Below are positions 6,727 through 13,537 of a stretch of DNA of 13,803 nucleotides, in pieces (position 1 is the stretch's first letter; every line of letters begins with the position of its first letter). Under the pieces are notes generated by a model, which was not told the DNA's origin, did no database searches, and saw nothing but the letters and a program-made list of their open reading frames with translations. The stretch lies in assembly GCA_002320555.1 (NCBI GenBank), contig DCJV01000013.1, positions 1 to 13,803 of the forward strand. Reading direction: 5' to 3'. This DNA is from Ruminococcaceae bacterium UBA1691 (GTDB lineage: Bacteria; Bacillota; Clostridia; Oscillospirales; Acutalibacteraceae). The position numbers and the translations under genes were made by a program.

Positions 6727-9491
6727 TGTCCATCATCCTTTCCATTTCTGCTTGCAAGCTCCTGTTTCTTGAGGGAAAATCGCTGCCCGTGATAATAGAG
6801 ATCGCCCGTTTCATCCGGGACGGGATAGCGGATTACGCCGCCGTTTTTCTCCAGCAAGTTTTGAAAGATGGTATGTCCACACAGATCCCAGACGAATTGT
6901 TTCGACCGGCTATCCTGATAGCACAGATCGATGAGAATGTCGCACAGTTCTTTTTCGTTCGGGCAGGCTGCGGCGCTTTCCCGCCGGAACTGATCGAGCA
7001 GCATCTCCCGTGCATTAGCGGCGTCCTCCTCCCGCAGATAGGCGCGGGCGGACCGGCTTTTGAATAGCTGGACCTCCCGTGTGTACGTTTCGTAGAGCTT
7101 TGCCACAGTTTTTCTGCGGCTTGGGCTGCAAAATACGCCGCTTTTGAGCAGATTCGGATCGAAGGCGTTTCCCTTCGGCCTGCGCTTGAGCAGGCTGTCG
7201 AATTCCGCCTCCATCCGCCAGCACAGCCGGTTGAGCAGACAGGGCGCGGTCCCCAGGGGCATGCGGCGCTCATATTCTACTAAAAAGGCTGCTTCCTCCG
7301 GCGTGCGCGTCTGCTTTTTGCTTAGCGCAGGCAGCGACAGGCCAAATTCCATCAGGCTTTTCGTATTTGCATTGCCAACATAGGTGCGGTACCGCTTGCG
7401 TTCCTGTGGATAGAGATAGGACATGAAATACGGCTTTTTATCCGCGAGCAGCAGCTGCTGCATTTCCTTGCGCCGCACCTGCTCCGGCGTATCGGTCTCG
7501 GAAATTCGGAGGGCGGATGGGCTGTACCATTCCTTTGGCATTGGCTTTGCCAGGATGCCCTTCGCCTTATCGATGGCGTTTTGCTGGAACAACTGGCCGC
7601 ATTTGATGCGGTAATCGAGGATTTTATAAGCCGCGCTACCGGGGGCAAAGCGCGCCTGTACCTCAAACATCGATGTGATGCGGTTGGTGATCGCGCCGAT
7701 CTCATCGCCGAAGCTGTTGATATTCGATTGGATCAGGTCGTCCGGGGTGACCAGCTTCTTCTCTGCCCGCCGCTGGACACAGAGAATCGCGGGTTCCTCG
7801 CGCGTGTTTCCCACGAGGATCGGATTGTCGGTCAGCAGGCAGCTATCTGAATCCTTGTCGAGCCCGTTTAACGCGTGTGCCGCGGTATCCCATGCATTAA
7901 AAATGGTTACGGTCGTCAGATAGCGGTACCATTCCTGCATTTCCGGCGTATCCCGCAGGCGCAGCAGGCGGATATTGTTGTGGCAGGTCATGGGCGCGCG
8001 GAAACAGGCGACGCGCTTCGCTTTTTCATCGTTCCAGTAGCGGTTGTAGGCCTCTCCGGCCCGCAGCAGCCCGGTAACCGGAAGCCCGAACAGACTTTGG
8101 CACAACGCATACGGGTCGCCGCTGACGATGGAAAAATTACCGTGGATCCGGATAACCCCTACCTTTGCCGCTTCAATCCGTTTCTCAATCATTTGGCGGA
8201 TTTTCGTGCGCACGAAGGGATCGTCGATGAGCCGTGCGTCCGCCATTAGGGCGTTGGCAAAGTTCATCCCGCCGCGCAGGACGTTTCTTTCATTCAGATC
8301 GGAGCCCTTTAGGAAGAGAATACTTTTGCGCCAATCCCCGCCGAGCACATCGGCGATCTCCTCTATAGTGGGCTGGATGAGTGCTTCAAGCTGTTCGTCC
8401 GTGAGGCGATAGCTTTGTAGAAACTGATAATTTAGGTTCCGTTCGCTTTCGAGCTTCTGCGGGCATGATTTTGTCACGCTGAAGGAATAGTGATGTTTGC
8501 GGCAGTTGTCTAGATAGTCCGCACAGCTTTTGTAGCAGTTCCAGAGCTTGAGCATGGAGGTCGTGAGGATGATGTCGGCCTCGCGGATGTCCCGCATGTC
8601 GCCCCATGCGTCCCGGACCCAGTAGTCCCCTGCAACCTGCTGTGCAAAGGCGTGAAAGTCAAAGCAGAAGAGCATTCCCTTGCACCATGCGTTGCGAATG
8701 CAAAAGCCGCTCAAAATCCCCTCTCCCCCGAGCTCTGTATTCCATTGCCTGCTGAGAGCGGGAGAGATCAGCCCATAGCCATCACTATCGATCAGCTCAA
8801 CGCAGGCACTTCGTTCTAACTGCAGAATAGGCTCGCCCGGGGGCTGATCGTCGATCCGGATGACATCGGAACAAAAGCGGGTTTTACAGTCGTTTACCAC
8901 CAGCACGCCACGCGGATTGGAGACCGGCGTGCTTCCGCTGCATGCGAGCGCGCGGTAGGCCTCCAGCTTCGCCGGAACGAGCGGGATGGATCGGTCGCGC
9001 CCGTTGTCGAGCCGTTCGAGCAGCGCGGGGAAGAGGGATTGATTGACATAGACGATCGTGGAGGTTTTGACGCCACCGTTCGTGCCGAGCAGGCGGACAA
9101 AGGGGATGCCATTGACAGTAAACCCTTTGTTTGCCCGGCGGTAGTCGGAAACGGAATCCATGACGAGGCACAGGTAATCCGGCTGAAACTGGAGCCTGTC
9201 AAGCTGATCATAGGCCGCTTTGATCTCTCGGCGGACGGCCGGGGAGGAGGGCGCCTGACGGAGCGTGTGTAGTTTTGTGCGTAGTGCCCTGATTTTGTCC
9301 GCTCGGTTTTCCACGCCATTGAGTTCATCAATGAAGCGCAGCAGGGTACTGCCGGAGAGGGCAACGAGCTCCCCGTTGCGGCGCGCTTCTTCAAGCGCCA
9401 GGGAGAGCGACCAGCCCGCCTTTTTGAGGCGCTGTGTGTGCAGTTTAAAAACAAGGTGCTGCCAATTCTTTACACGTGCGATTGTGACCAC
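6717..9491 (-). CDS. Single-chain two-barrel RNA polymerase, YonO/QDE-1-like
   Basis: This 924-residue protein carries, in the order of eukaryotic RNA-dependent RNA polymerases and YonO, the two double-psi beta-barrel motif sets. The first barrel has DSDGYGLISPAL (residues 235-246; compare the FSDGxGxIS motif) and IRNAWCKG (265-272; compare QIRxxGxKG with its catalytic-site lysine, here K271). The second has FRAPMTCHNNIR (497-508; compare RxPxxHPGDIR or the beta-prime NRAPTLHR) and DKDSD at 545-549, which fits the metal-binding DxDxD signature although the usual G is S. A conserved-looking CGQLFQQNAIDKAKG follows at 631-645. YonO of phage SPbeta is an established DNA-dependent RNA polymerase. 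The start is uncertain: the GTG at 9491 directly abuts an AGAAAGG. No stop or frameshift is present. It follows the kinase-like gene and overlaps the zinc-ribbon gene by ten bases. Confidence 0.82.
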   Translation of the reverse strand: MVTIARVKNWQHLVFKLHTQRLKKAGWSLSLALEEARRNGELVALSGSTLLRFIDELNGVENRADKIRALRTKLHTLRQAPSSPAVRREIKAAYDQLDRLQFQPDYLCLVMDSVSDYRRANKGFTVNGIPFVRLLGTNGGVKTSTIVYVNQSLFPALLERLDNGRDRSIPLVPAKLEAYRALACSGSTPVSNPRGVLVVNDCKTRFCSDVIRIDDQPPGEPILQLERSACVELIDSDGYGLISPALSRQWNTELGGEGILSGFCIRNAWCKGMLFCFDFHAFAQQVAGDYWVRDAWGDMRDIREADIILTTSMLKLWNCYKSCADYLDNCRKHHYSFSVTKSCPQKLESERNLNYQFLQSYRLTDEQLEALIQPTIEEIADVLGGDWRKSILFLKGSDLNERNVLRGGMNFANALMADARLIDDPFVRTKIRQMIEKRIEAAKVGVIRIHGNFSIVSGDPYALCQSLFGLPVTGLLRAGEAYNRYWNDEKAKRVACFRAPMTCHNNIRLLRLRDTPEMQEWYRYLTTVTIFNAWDTAAHALNGLDKDSDSCLLTDNPILVGNTREEPAILCVQRRAEKKLVTPDDLIQSNINSFGDEIGAITNRITSMFEVQARFAPGSAAYKILDYRIKCGQLFQQNAIDKAKGILAKPMPKEWYSPSALRISETDTPEQVRRKEMQQLLLADKKPYFMSYLYPQERKRYRTYVGNANTKSLMEFGLSLPALSKKQTRTPEEAAFLVEYERRMPLGTAPCLLNRLCWRMEAEFDSLLKRRPKGNAFDPNLLKSGVFCSPSRRKTVAKLYETYTREVQLFKSRSARAYLREEDAANAREMLLDQFRRESAAACPNEKELCDILIDLCYQDSRSKQFVWDLCGHTIFQNLLEKNGGVIRYPVPDETGDLYYHGQRFSLKKQELASRNGKDDGQWK

Positions 9492-9519
9492 CCTTTCTCT
9501 AGCTAAAAGAATTTTTGGA

Positions 9520-9981
9520 TCAATCGAGAAAGCCTATTTCCCATCCGCTTTCCCCGGCGCGCCCTTCGCTCCGGAGGATATAATCGTAAAGATGCATGGC
9601 GCTGACCTGCGGTGAATCATCCTGCAGGATCAGATCCGCATGCGATTCCCAGCCTCGAAAGGCGTAAAGATCGCATACGATATGACGCAGGGCAATGGGA
9701 AAGGGAATGCCCGCGTCCCGCAGCCTTTTTTCCCGGTCGTAGGCCGGCTTTTGCAGGTAGATGATCCGGTAAGGATGCAGCTGCCGGGGCGGAAAACAGC
9801 GTAGAGAAGCGAGCGCAGTCGGATTCATGCGCCAGATCCCCGGCGGCTCCTCACCAGTGGGGGAATAGCAGCCGGAGTAAATGGAGGGGCTTGCATGCAT
9901 CCGGTATCCGTCCCGCAGTCGGCAGAGTGTTTCATGAACGCCACTGCCCGCTTGGCCGGAGACAAAATAGAGAAACTGCAT
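9520..9981 (-). CDS. Degenerate guanylate-kinase-like protein
   Basis: The 153-residue protein starts at the ATG at 9981 with GGGAGG eight bases upstream. Its N-terminus (FLYFVSGQAGSGVHET) aligns by eye with the guanylate kinase P-loop (FxxSGPSGxGKST), but the lysine is Val15 and the Ser/Thr that follow are changed. The second half (IIYLQKPAYDREKRLRDAG, then HADLILQDD) follows the guanylate kinase pattern of a strand, a helix with R-x-x-x-R-L, and the YDYVIxND strand. The GMP-binding TTRxPRxGE segment is reduced to CYSPTGEEPPG without its arginines. It is about 50 residues shorter than Gmk. It is therefore probably a non-catalytic nucleotide-sensing or structural relative. It is the first gene after the LexA-box promoter and is followed by the polymerase. 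Confidence 0.6.
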   Translation of the reverse strand: MQFLYFVSGQAGSGVHETLCRLRDGYRMHASPSIYSGCYSPTGEEPPGIWRMNPTALASLRCFPPRQLHPYRIIYLQKPAYDREKRLRDAGIPFPIALRHIVCDLYAFRGWESHADLILQDDSPQVSAMHLYDYILRSEGRAGESGWEIGFLD

Positions 9982-10002
9982 TTGAATTTCCTCCCTTTCA
10001 AT

Positions 10003-10028
10003 GAAAAAGGCCGCCTAACACAGGCGGC
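10003..10028 (-). terminator. Intrinsic terminator inside the leader of the polymerase operon
   Basis: On the minus strand GCCGCC-TGTGTTA-GGCGGC (10028 down to 10010) is followed by CTTTTTCATT. The stem is six GC pairs and the T-run is five. It lies about 50 bases after the expected transcription start (near 10077) and about 22 bases before the kinase-like start codon, so it should act as a leader attenuator. Confidence 0.75.
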
Positions 10029-10046
10029 AAGGAAGTGTAGATCGCA

Positions 10047-10060
10047 AGCTTGAACAAGCT
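10047..10060 (-). promoter_or_regulatory. Palindrome in the leader, upstream of the attenuator
   Basis: AGCTTGAACAAGCT is a perfect 6+2+6 palindrome. In the RNA it can form a small hairpin just upstream of the attenuator; as DNA it could be an operator next to the LexA box. No direct evidence decides between these. Confidence 0.4.
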
Positions 10061-10063
10061 ATA

Positions 10064-10077
10064 CGAACATTTGTTCT
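10064..10077. promoter_or_regulatory. LexA (SOS) box at the start of the polymerase operon
   Basis: CGAACATTTGTTCT contains the exact Firmicutes LexA core GAAC-N4-GTTC and differs from the CGAACRNRYGTTYC consensus in only two outer or loosely conserved positions. It covers roughly +1 to +14 of the transcript from the promoter at 10084-10112, a position where bound LexA blocks transcription. Confidence 0.8.
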
Positions 10078-10083
10078 ATTTTT

Positions 10084-10112
10084 ATTATATTGTATTTCCG
10101 AGCAGTTGTCAA
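10084..10112 (-). promoter_or_regulatory. Full-consensus sigma-A promoter of the polymerase operon
   Basis: On the minus strand TTGACA (10112-10107) and TATAAT (10089-10084) are separated by exactly 17 bases, the ideal spacing. It is directed at the kinase-like gene, the RNA polymerase and the zinc-ribbon gene, and is overlapped at its start site by the LexA box. Confidence 0.92.
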
Positions 10113-10217
10113 CTTAAAAATGGATTAAAAAGGCACGCTGCAAACGATACAAATGCATATCTGCAACGCGCCCTTATGGTCTGTTATTGTTACGTTTTGA
10201 GGATTCCCTGCGCAATA

Positions 10218-10261
10218 GAATTTGGCACCCTTTTGGCAGTGTTTCAAATGCTGCCAAATTC
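10218..10261. repeat. Three TTTGGCA words forming an inverted repeat after the regulator gene
   Basis: GAATTTGGCA (10218-10227) and TGCCAAATTC (10252-10261) are perfect inverted copies, and a third TTTTGGCAG copy (10231-10239) can pair with CTGCCAAA (10251-10258) instead. The right arm covers the stop codon of the regulator. There is no strong T-run on the minus strand. It could be a weak terminator with alternative stems or an operator. Confidence 0.5.
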
Positions 10262-10841
10262 AGGGCTCCTCTGCAGGCTCATAGGATTTCTGCGCTGCAG
10301 TGATTTCCAGTAGATGCGTCAGCAGAAAACGCTGCGCATTTTCATTATATAGATTGAGCATAAAGGGGGCGCCCGCGCGGCTGACGCGCTCCTCGCTGAT
10401 AATGCCGATTGACAGCCCGCGCGGCGCGGCGACGCGCATGCGCTTATTCTGTGCGCGCGTGATTTCCGTGAGATAGCCCTGCTCCACCAGCCAGTTGGTG
10501 ATGGTGACCGGCGCGAGGGGGCGGACGGCCTGTGTGTCGATGCAGGCATTTACGTTGGCTGCAAAAGCACGGATCGGGATCGGCGTTTCCGACACGGCAA
10601 CCCGCGCGAGCGCTTCCTCAGCGATAGAAAAAGGCGCCTTGCCCGTGTGGTGCGACACAATCCTGCCTCCGTTTGCGATTACCTGGCCGAGGATGCCGGA
10701 GACGTATTCGAAGCATTTTTGCAGGCGCGCCGCAGCCAGCGGGTCGTCCCGTTCAAGCGGCGTATCCGTAATCGGGTCAATGCCGCGGGAGAGCTTATCC
10801 AGATATTGCTTTGCACGCTGCATGGTTTCAAGCTGCGTCAT
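10260..10841 (-). CDS. Putative winged-helix-type regulatory protein of the element
   Basis: The preferred start is the ATG at 10841 (MTQLETMQRAKQYLDKL), with AAAGGA 11 bases upstream, giving 193 residues; the ATG at 10862 has no spaced site. The N-terminal third is helical (TMQRAKQYLDKLSRGIDPIT, DPLAAARLQKCFEYVSGILG). The middle (IPIRAFAANVNAC, PVTITNWLVEQGYLTEI) looks like a helix-turn-helix or winged-helix unit, followed by a basic wing (QNKRMRV) and a short GLSIGIISEER segment. The ending NENAQRFLLTHLLEI recurs in unnamed Firmicutes proteins. It has its own promoter and precedes the SOS-controlled operon on the same strand, so a control role is plausible but not shown. Confidence 0.6.
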   Translation of the reverse strand: MTQLETMQRAKQYLDKLSRGIDPITDTPLERDDPLAAARLQKCFEYVSGILGQVIANGGRIVSHHTGKAPFSIAEEALARVAVSETPIPIRAFAANVNACIDTQAVRPLAPVTITNWLVEQGYLTEITRAQNKRMRVAAPRGLSIGIISEERVSRAGAPFMLNLYNENAQRFLLTHLLEITAAQKSYEPAEEP

Positions 10842-10945
10842 GGTGCTGACCGTCCTTTCCATATATAATGAATTTCAGAAGGAACTAGGATATCTGTGCC
10901 CTTGCTTCCATAAAATGTAATATATAAGAAATCGATTCTGTGATT

Positions 10946-10974
10946 ATGATATACCAAACCACATTTTTTGACAA
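10946..10974 (-). promoter_or_regulatory. Promoter of the regulator gene
   Basis: On the minus strand TTGTCA (10974-10969) and TATCAT (10951-10946) are 17 bases apart. The expected start near 10939 gives a leader of about 98 bases to the ATG at 10841. No LexA box is seen here. Confidence 0.65.
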
Positions 10975-11101
10975 GGACCGAGTGCCGCTGTTTGGGAAAA
11001 TCGCCGTGTGTGTATGCCATGTGTGGGAACCAGATGATGCGCGCATTCCAAAATGAAGCCTTACAGATGTGTAAACCCGCCCGGCATTTCCGCTTTTTCT
11101 C

Positions 11102-11130
11102 TTTACACGGCGCGTCGAATGCAGTAAAAT
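11102..11130 (+). promoter_or_regulatory. Sigma-A promoter of the pyrH operon
   Basis: TTTACA (11102-11107) and TAAAAT (11125-11130) are separated by 17 bases, about 45 bases before the pyrH start codon. It lies between the element and pyrH, so expression of the essential genes does not depend on the element. Confidence 0.75.
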
Positions 11131-11174
11131 AGCTGTGATAAGAATCCCTCAAATTGAATATCGGAGGTTTTATG

Positions 11175-11900
11175 ATGCAGCCAGTATATAAGCGCATCCT
11201 TTTAAAACTCAGCGGCGAAGTGCTTGCGGGCCCGCAGGGGCACGGCATTGATTTTGACACGGTGCTGAATATTTGCAAGGCCGTCAAAGCGTGCTCCGAC
11301 ATGGGCGTCGAGATCGGCCTGGTGGTCGGCGGCGGCAATTTCTGGCGTGGCCGTTCCAGCGGCGAGATGGACCGCACGCGCGCGGACCACATGGGGATGC
11401 TCGCCACCGTGATGAATTCTTTGGCGCTTGCAGATGCTTTGGAGCAGCTTGAGGTGCCTGTCCGGGTGCAGACGGCAATCGCGATGCAGCAGATTGCCGA
11501 GCCTTATATTCGCAACCGTGCCATCCGCCATCTGGAAAAGGGCAGGGTCGTCATTTTCGGCTGCGGCACGGGCAATCCGTTCTTTACCACAGATACGGCG
11601 GCTGCCCTGCGCGCTGCGGAGATTGATGCGGATATCATTTTCAAGGCGACGAATGTCGACGGTGTGTATGACCGCGATCCCAACAAGTTTGATGATGCGG
11701 TCAAATTCGATACGCTCTCCCATTTCGATATTCTGCAAAAGGATCTCAATGTGATGGACAGCACGGCAGCTTCCCTGTGTAAGGACAACAACATCCCCAT
11801 TCTGGTATTTAATCTCGACAATCCCAGCAATATCGTCGATGCGGTGTTGGGGAAAAATATCGGTACAATCGTGAAGGAGGACGAAACCCCATGGAGATGA
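11175..11900 (+). CDS. pyrH: UMP kinase
   Basis: UMP kinase phosphorylates UMP to UDP with ATP in the cytoplasm, in pyrimidine nucleotide synthesis; in bacteria it is a hexamer of the amino-acid kinase fold. The 241-residue product (usual length about 240) has LLKLSGE (9-15), GGGNFWRG (52-59), DHMGMLATVMNSLAL (71-85), the GTGNPFFTTDTAA segment (131-143) and ATNVDGVYDRDP (158-169), all typical of PyrH. GGAGG at 11163-11167 is seven bases from the ATG at 11175; the adjacent ATG at 11172 is only four bases away and an upstream ATG at 11154 precedes the binding site. Its stop overlaps the frr start by ten bases. Confidence 0.96.
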   Translation: MQPVYKRILLKLSGEVLAGPQGHGIDFDTVLNICKAVKACSDMGVEIGLVVGGGNFWRGRSSGEMDRTRADHMGMLATVMNSLALADALEQLEVPVRVQTAIAMQQIAEPYIRNRAIRHLEKGRVVIFGCGTGNPFFTTDTAAALRAAEIDADIIFKATNVDGVYDRDPNKFDDAVKFDTLSHFDILQKDLNVMDSTAASLCKDNNIPILVFNLDNPSNIVDAVLGKNIGTIVKEDETPWR

Positions 11901-12451
11901 AACAGGTATACGAAAATGCAAATGAGCGCATGCAAAAGACAATCCACGCTTTAAACAGCGAATACGATTCTGTCCGCGCCGGGCGTGCAAACGCGTCTGT
12001 GCTCGATAAAATCCAGGTGGATTACTATGGAGTGCCGACCCCGATCAACCAGATGGCGGCGATCTCTGTGGCGGAAGCGCGTATCCTGACCATCCAGCCT
12101 TGGGATGCGTCCACTCTGCATCCGATCGAAAAGGCGATCCAGACCTCTGATCTCGGCATCAATCCTCAGAACGACGGCCGTGTGCTGCGCCTTGTTTTTC
12201 CGCCCCTGACGGAGGATCACCGCAAGGAGCTTGTCAAAGCCGTCGGTAAAACTGCAGAAGAGGCGAAGATTGCGGTCCGTTCCATCCGCCGCGATTGCAT
12301 TGAAAAGCTCAAGTCGATGAAGAAAAGCTCCGAAATTACGGAGGACGACCTCAAGGACGGCGAAAACGAGCTGCAGAAGATCACGGATAAGTTTACCAAA
12401 GAAATTGATTCGATCGCTGCGAAAAAAGAGAAGGAAATTATGGAAATCTAA
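11891..12451 (+). CDS. frr: Ribosome recycling factor
   Basis: RRF works with EF-G to split the post-termination ribosome so that its subunits can be reused. The 186-residue product has the standard two-domain, tRNA-like layout: the N-terminal long helix with SVRAGRANASVLDKIQVDYY (about 27-46), the GVPTPINQMA turn and IQPWD in domain II, FPPLTEDHRKELVK after it, and the C-terminal helices ending in KEIDSIAAKKEKEIMEI. AAGGAGG lies ten bases before the ATG at 11891; the ATG at 11897, which forms an ATGA overlap with the pyrH stop, is too far from it. Co-translation with pyrH is likely. Confidence 0.96.
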   Translation: MEMKQVYENANERMQKTIHALNSEYDSVRAGRANASVLDKIQVDYYGVPTPINQMAAISVAEARILTIQPWDASTLHPIEKAIQTSDLGINPQNDGRVLRLVFPPLTEDHRKELVKAVGKTAEEAKIAVRSIRRDCIEKLKSMKKSSEITEDDLKDGENELQKITDKFTKEIDSIAAKKEKEIMEI

Positions 12452-12453
12452 AA

Positions 12454-12601
12454 AAAGGCGTCGTTGGCCTTTCTGGGTCGGCGTTCGCATGATTGTCATT
12501 CTGGGAGAGGTAATGCCGCTGTTTGCGGCGCCTCCCTGCAGGATGGCATTTTACTATCGTTTTTTAAATCTGTAAAATATTGTCCGCAAAGCAGTTGCGG
12601 A
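12454..12601 (+). promoter_or_regulatory. frr-uppS gap: hairpins and a candidate uppS promoter
   Basis: The 168-base gap holds a short AAAGGC/GCCTTT hairpin right after frr, a larger stem-loop at 12503-12536 (GGGAG and GCCGC pairing with GCGGC and CTCCC), a candidate promoter with TTTACT (12550-12555) and TAAAAT (12573-12578) 17 bases apart, and a perfect 7-bp stem (12583-12589 with 12595-12601) just upstream of the uppS ribosome binding site. No stem has a clear terminal T-run, so read-through from frr is possible. Confidence 0.5.
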
Positions 12602-12619
12602 TGGAAAGGCGGTGGAGGG

Positions 12620-13345
12620 ATGCCTGCCATCGATCGGGAACACCTCCCGCAGCATGTGGGGATCATTATGGATGGCAATGGCCGCTGGGCGAAGCAGCGC
12701 GGCCTAAAGCGTACGGAGGGGCACAAGGAGGGCGCGCGGGTTTTTCGCCGGATCTGCGAATATGCAAACGATATCGGCATCCGTTTCATCACCTTCTACG
12801 CCTTTTCCACGGAAAACTGGGCCCGACCGCCGGAGGAGGTTTCCGCGATTATGGAGCTGTTGCGGGAGTACCTGTTTGAGGCGGAGGAACGCAAGAGGGA
12901 AAATGAGGCGCGTGGCATGCGCATTCGTTTTATCGGCAGCCAGGAGGGACTGCCGCAGGATATCGTGCGCCTGATGAACCAGGCGCAGGAGGAGAGCTTG
13001 TCAGCGACGAAAACCATCGTCAATATTGCTGTCAATTATGGCGGACGCCAGGAAATTCTTCACAGCGTGCGCGGCCTTGCGCAGCTGGTGTCTGCGGGGG
13101 AAAAGAAGCCGGAGAAGATCACCCTGGAGGATATTGGGAATGGCCTTTATACCGCCGGGCAGCCCGATCCAGATCTTATCATCCGCCCGAGTGGGGAATA
13201 CCGGCTTTCAAATTTCCTGATCTGGCAGGCGGCTTATGCGGAATTCTGGTATTCCGATGTATTGTGGCCTGATTTTAAGGAGGCCGATTTTGATCAGGCG
13301 CTCGAGAGTTATCAGAAGCGGAATCGCCGGTTTGGCGGGATTTAA
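12620..13345 (+). CDS. uppS: Isoprenyl (undecaprenyl) diphosphate synthase
   Basis: UppS condenses eight isopentenyl diphosphates in cis onto farnesyl diphosphate to give the C55 lipid carrier for peptidoglycan and other wall polymers. The 241-residue product has HVGIIMDGNGRWAKQRG (D18 is the catalytic, magnesium-binding aspartate), GHKEGA, TFYAFSTENWARP, NIAVNYGGRQEI, and the C-terminal IIRPSGEYRLSNFLIWQ and YAEFWYSDVLWPDF blocks, all typical of cis-prenyltransferases. The ATG at 12620 is chosen because AAAGGCGG lies seven bases upstream and the length then matches the family; an ATG at 12464 would add a tail of unlike composition. The next gene begins 192 bases later. Confidence 0.95.
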   Translation: MPAIDREHLPQHVGIIMDGNGRWAKQRGLKRTEGHKEGARVFRRICEYANDIGIRFITFYAFSTENWARPPEEVSAIMELLREYLFEAEERKRENEARGMRIRFIGSQEGLPQDIVRLMNQAQEESLSATKTIVNIAVNYGGRQEILHSVRGLAQLVSAGEKKPEKITLEDIGNGLYTAGQPDPDLIIRPSGEYRLSNFLIWQAAYAEFWYSDVLWPDFKEADFDQALESYQKRNRRFGGI

Positions 13346-13537
13346 CCGCTCTATTAGGGACCTGGTGAAAGAACAGATAAAATCTGCCATCCTCCAAAGC
13401 CTTATCAATGAAAGGTATCAAAGTTTGAAATTCGAACTTGCGATTTGTTCTTTTCGATCAGGAAGTGGATCAAAATTCCAGATGAGCTGGAACCGCACAA
13501 ATCGCGCATCTGTGCGAGAAAGGACCGGTCAATCAAA

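Noticed and set aside
10838..11407. Minus-strand 189-codon frame across the start of pyrH
   Set aside because: It is antisense to pyrH and to two promoters and has no family resemblance.
10982..12525. Shared 12-base word TGCCGCTGTTTG at 10982 and about 12514 as a possible attachment repeat
   Set aside because: A 12-base match is expected by chance several times in a window of this size, and the second copy lies beyond frr and is not at an element edge.
13433..13460. Possible second LexA box (GAACTTGCGATTTGTTC) before cdsA
   Set aside because: The half-sites are nine bases apart rather than four, so LexA would not fit.
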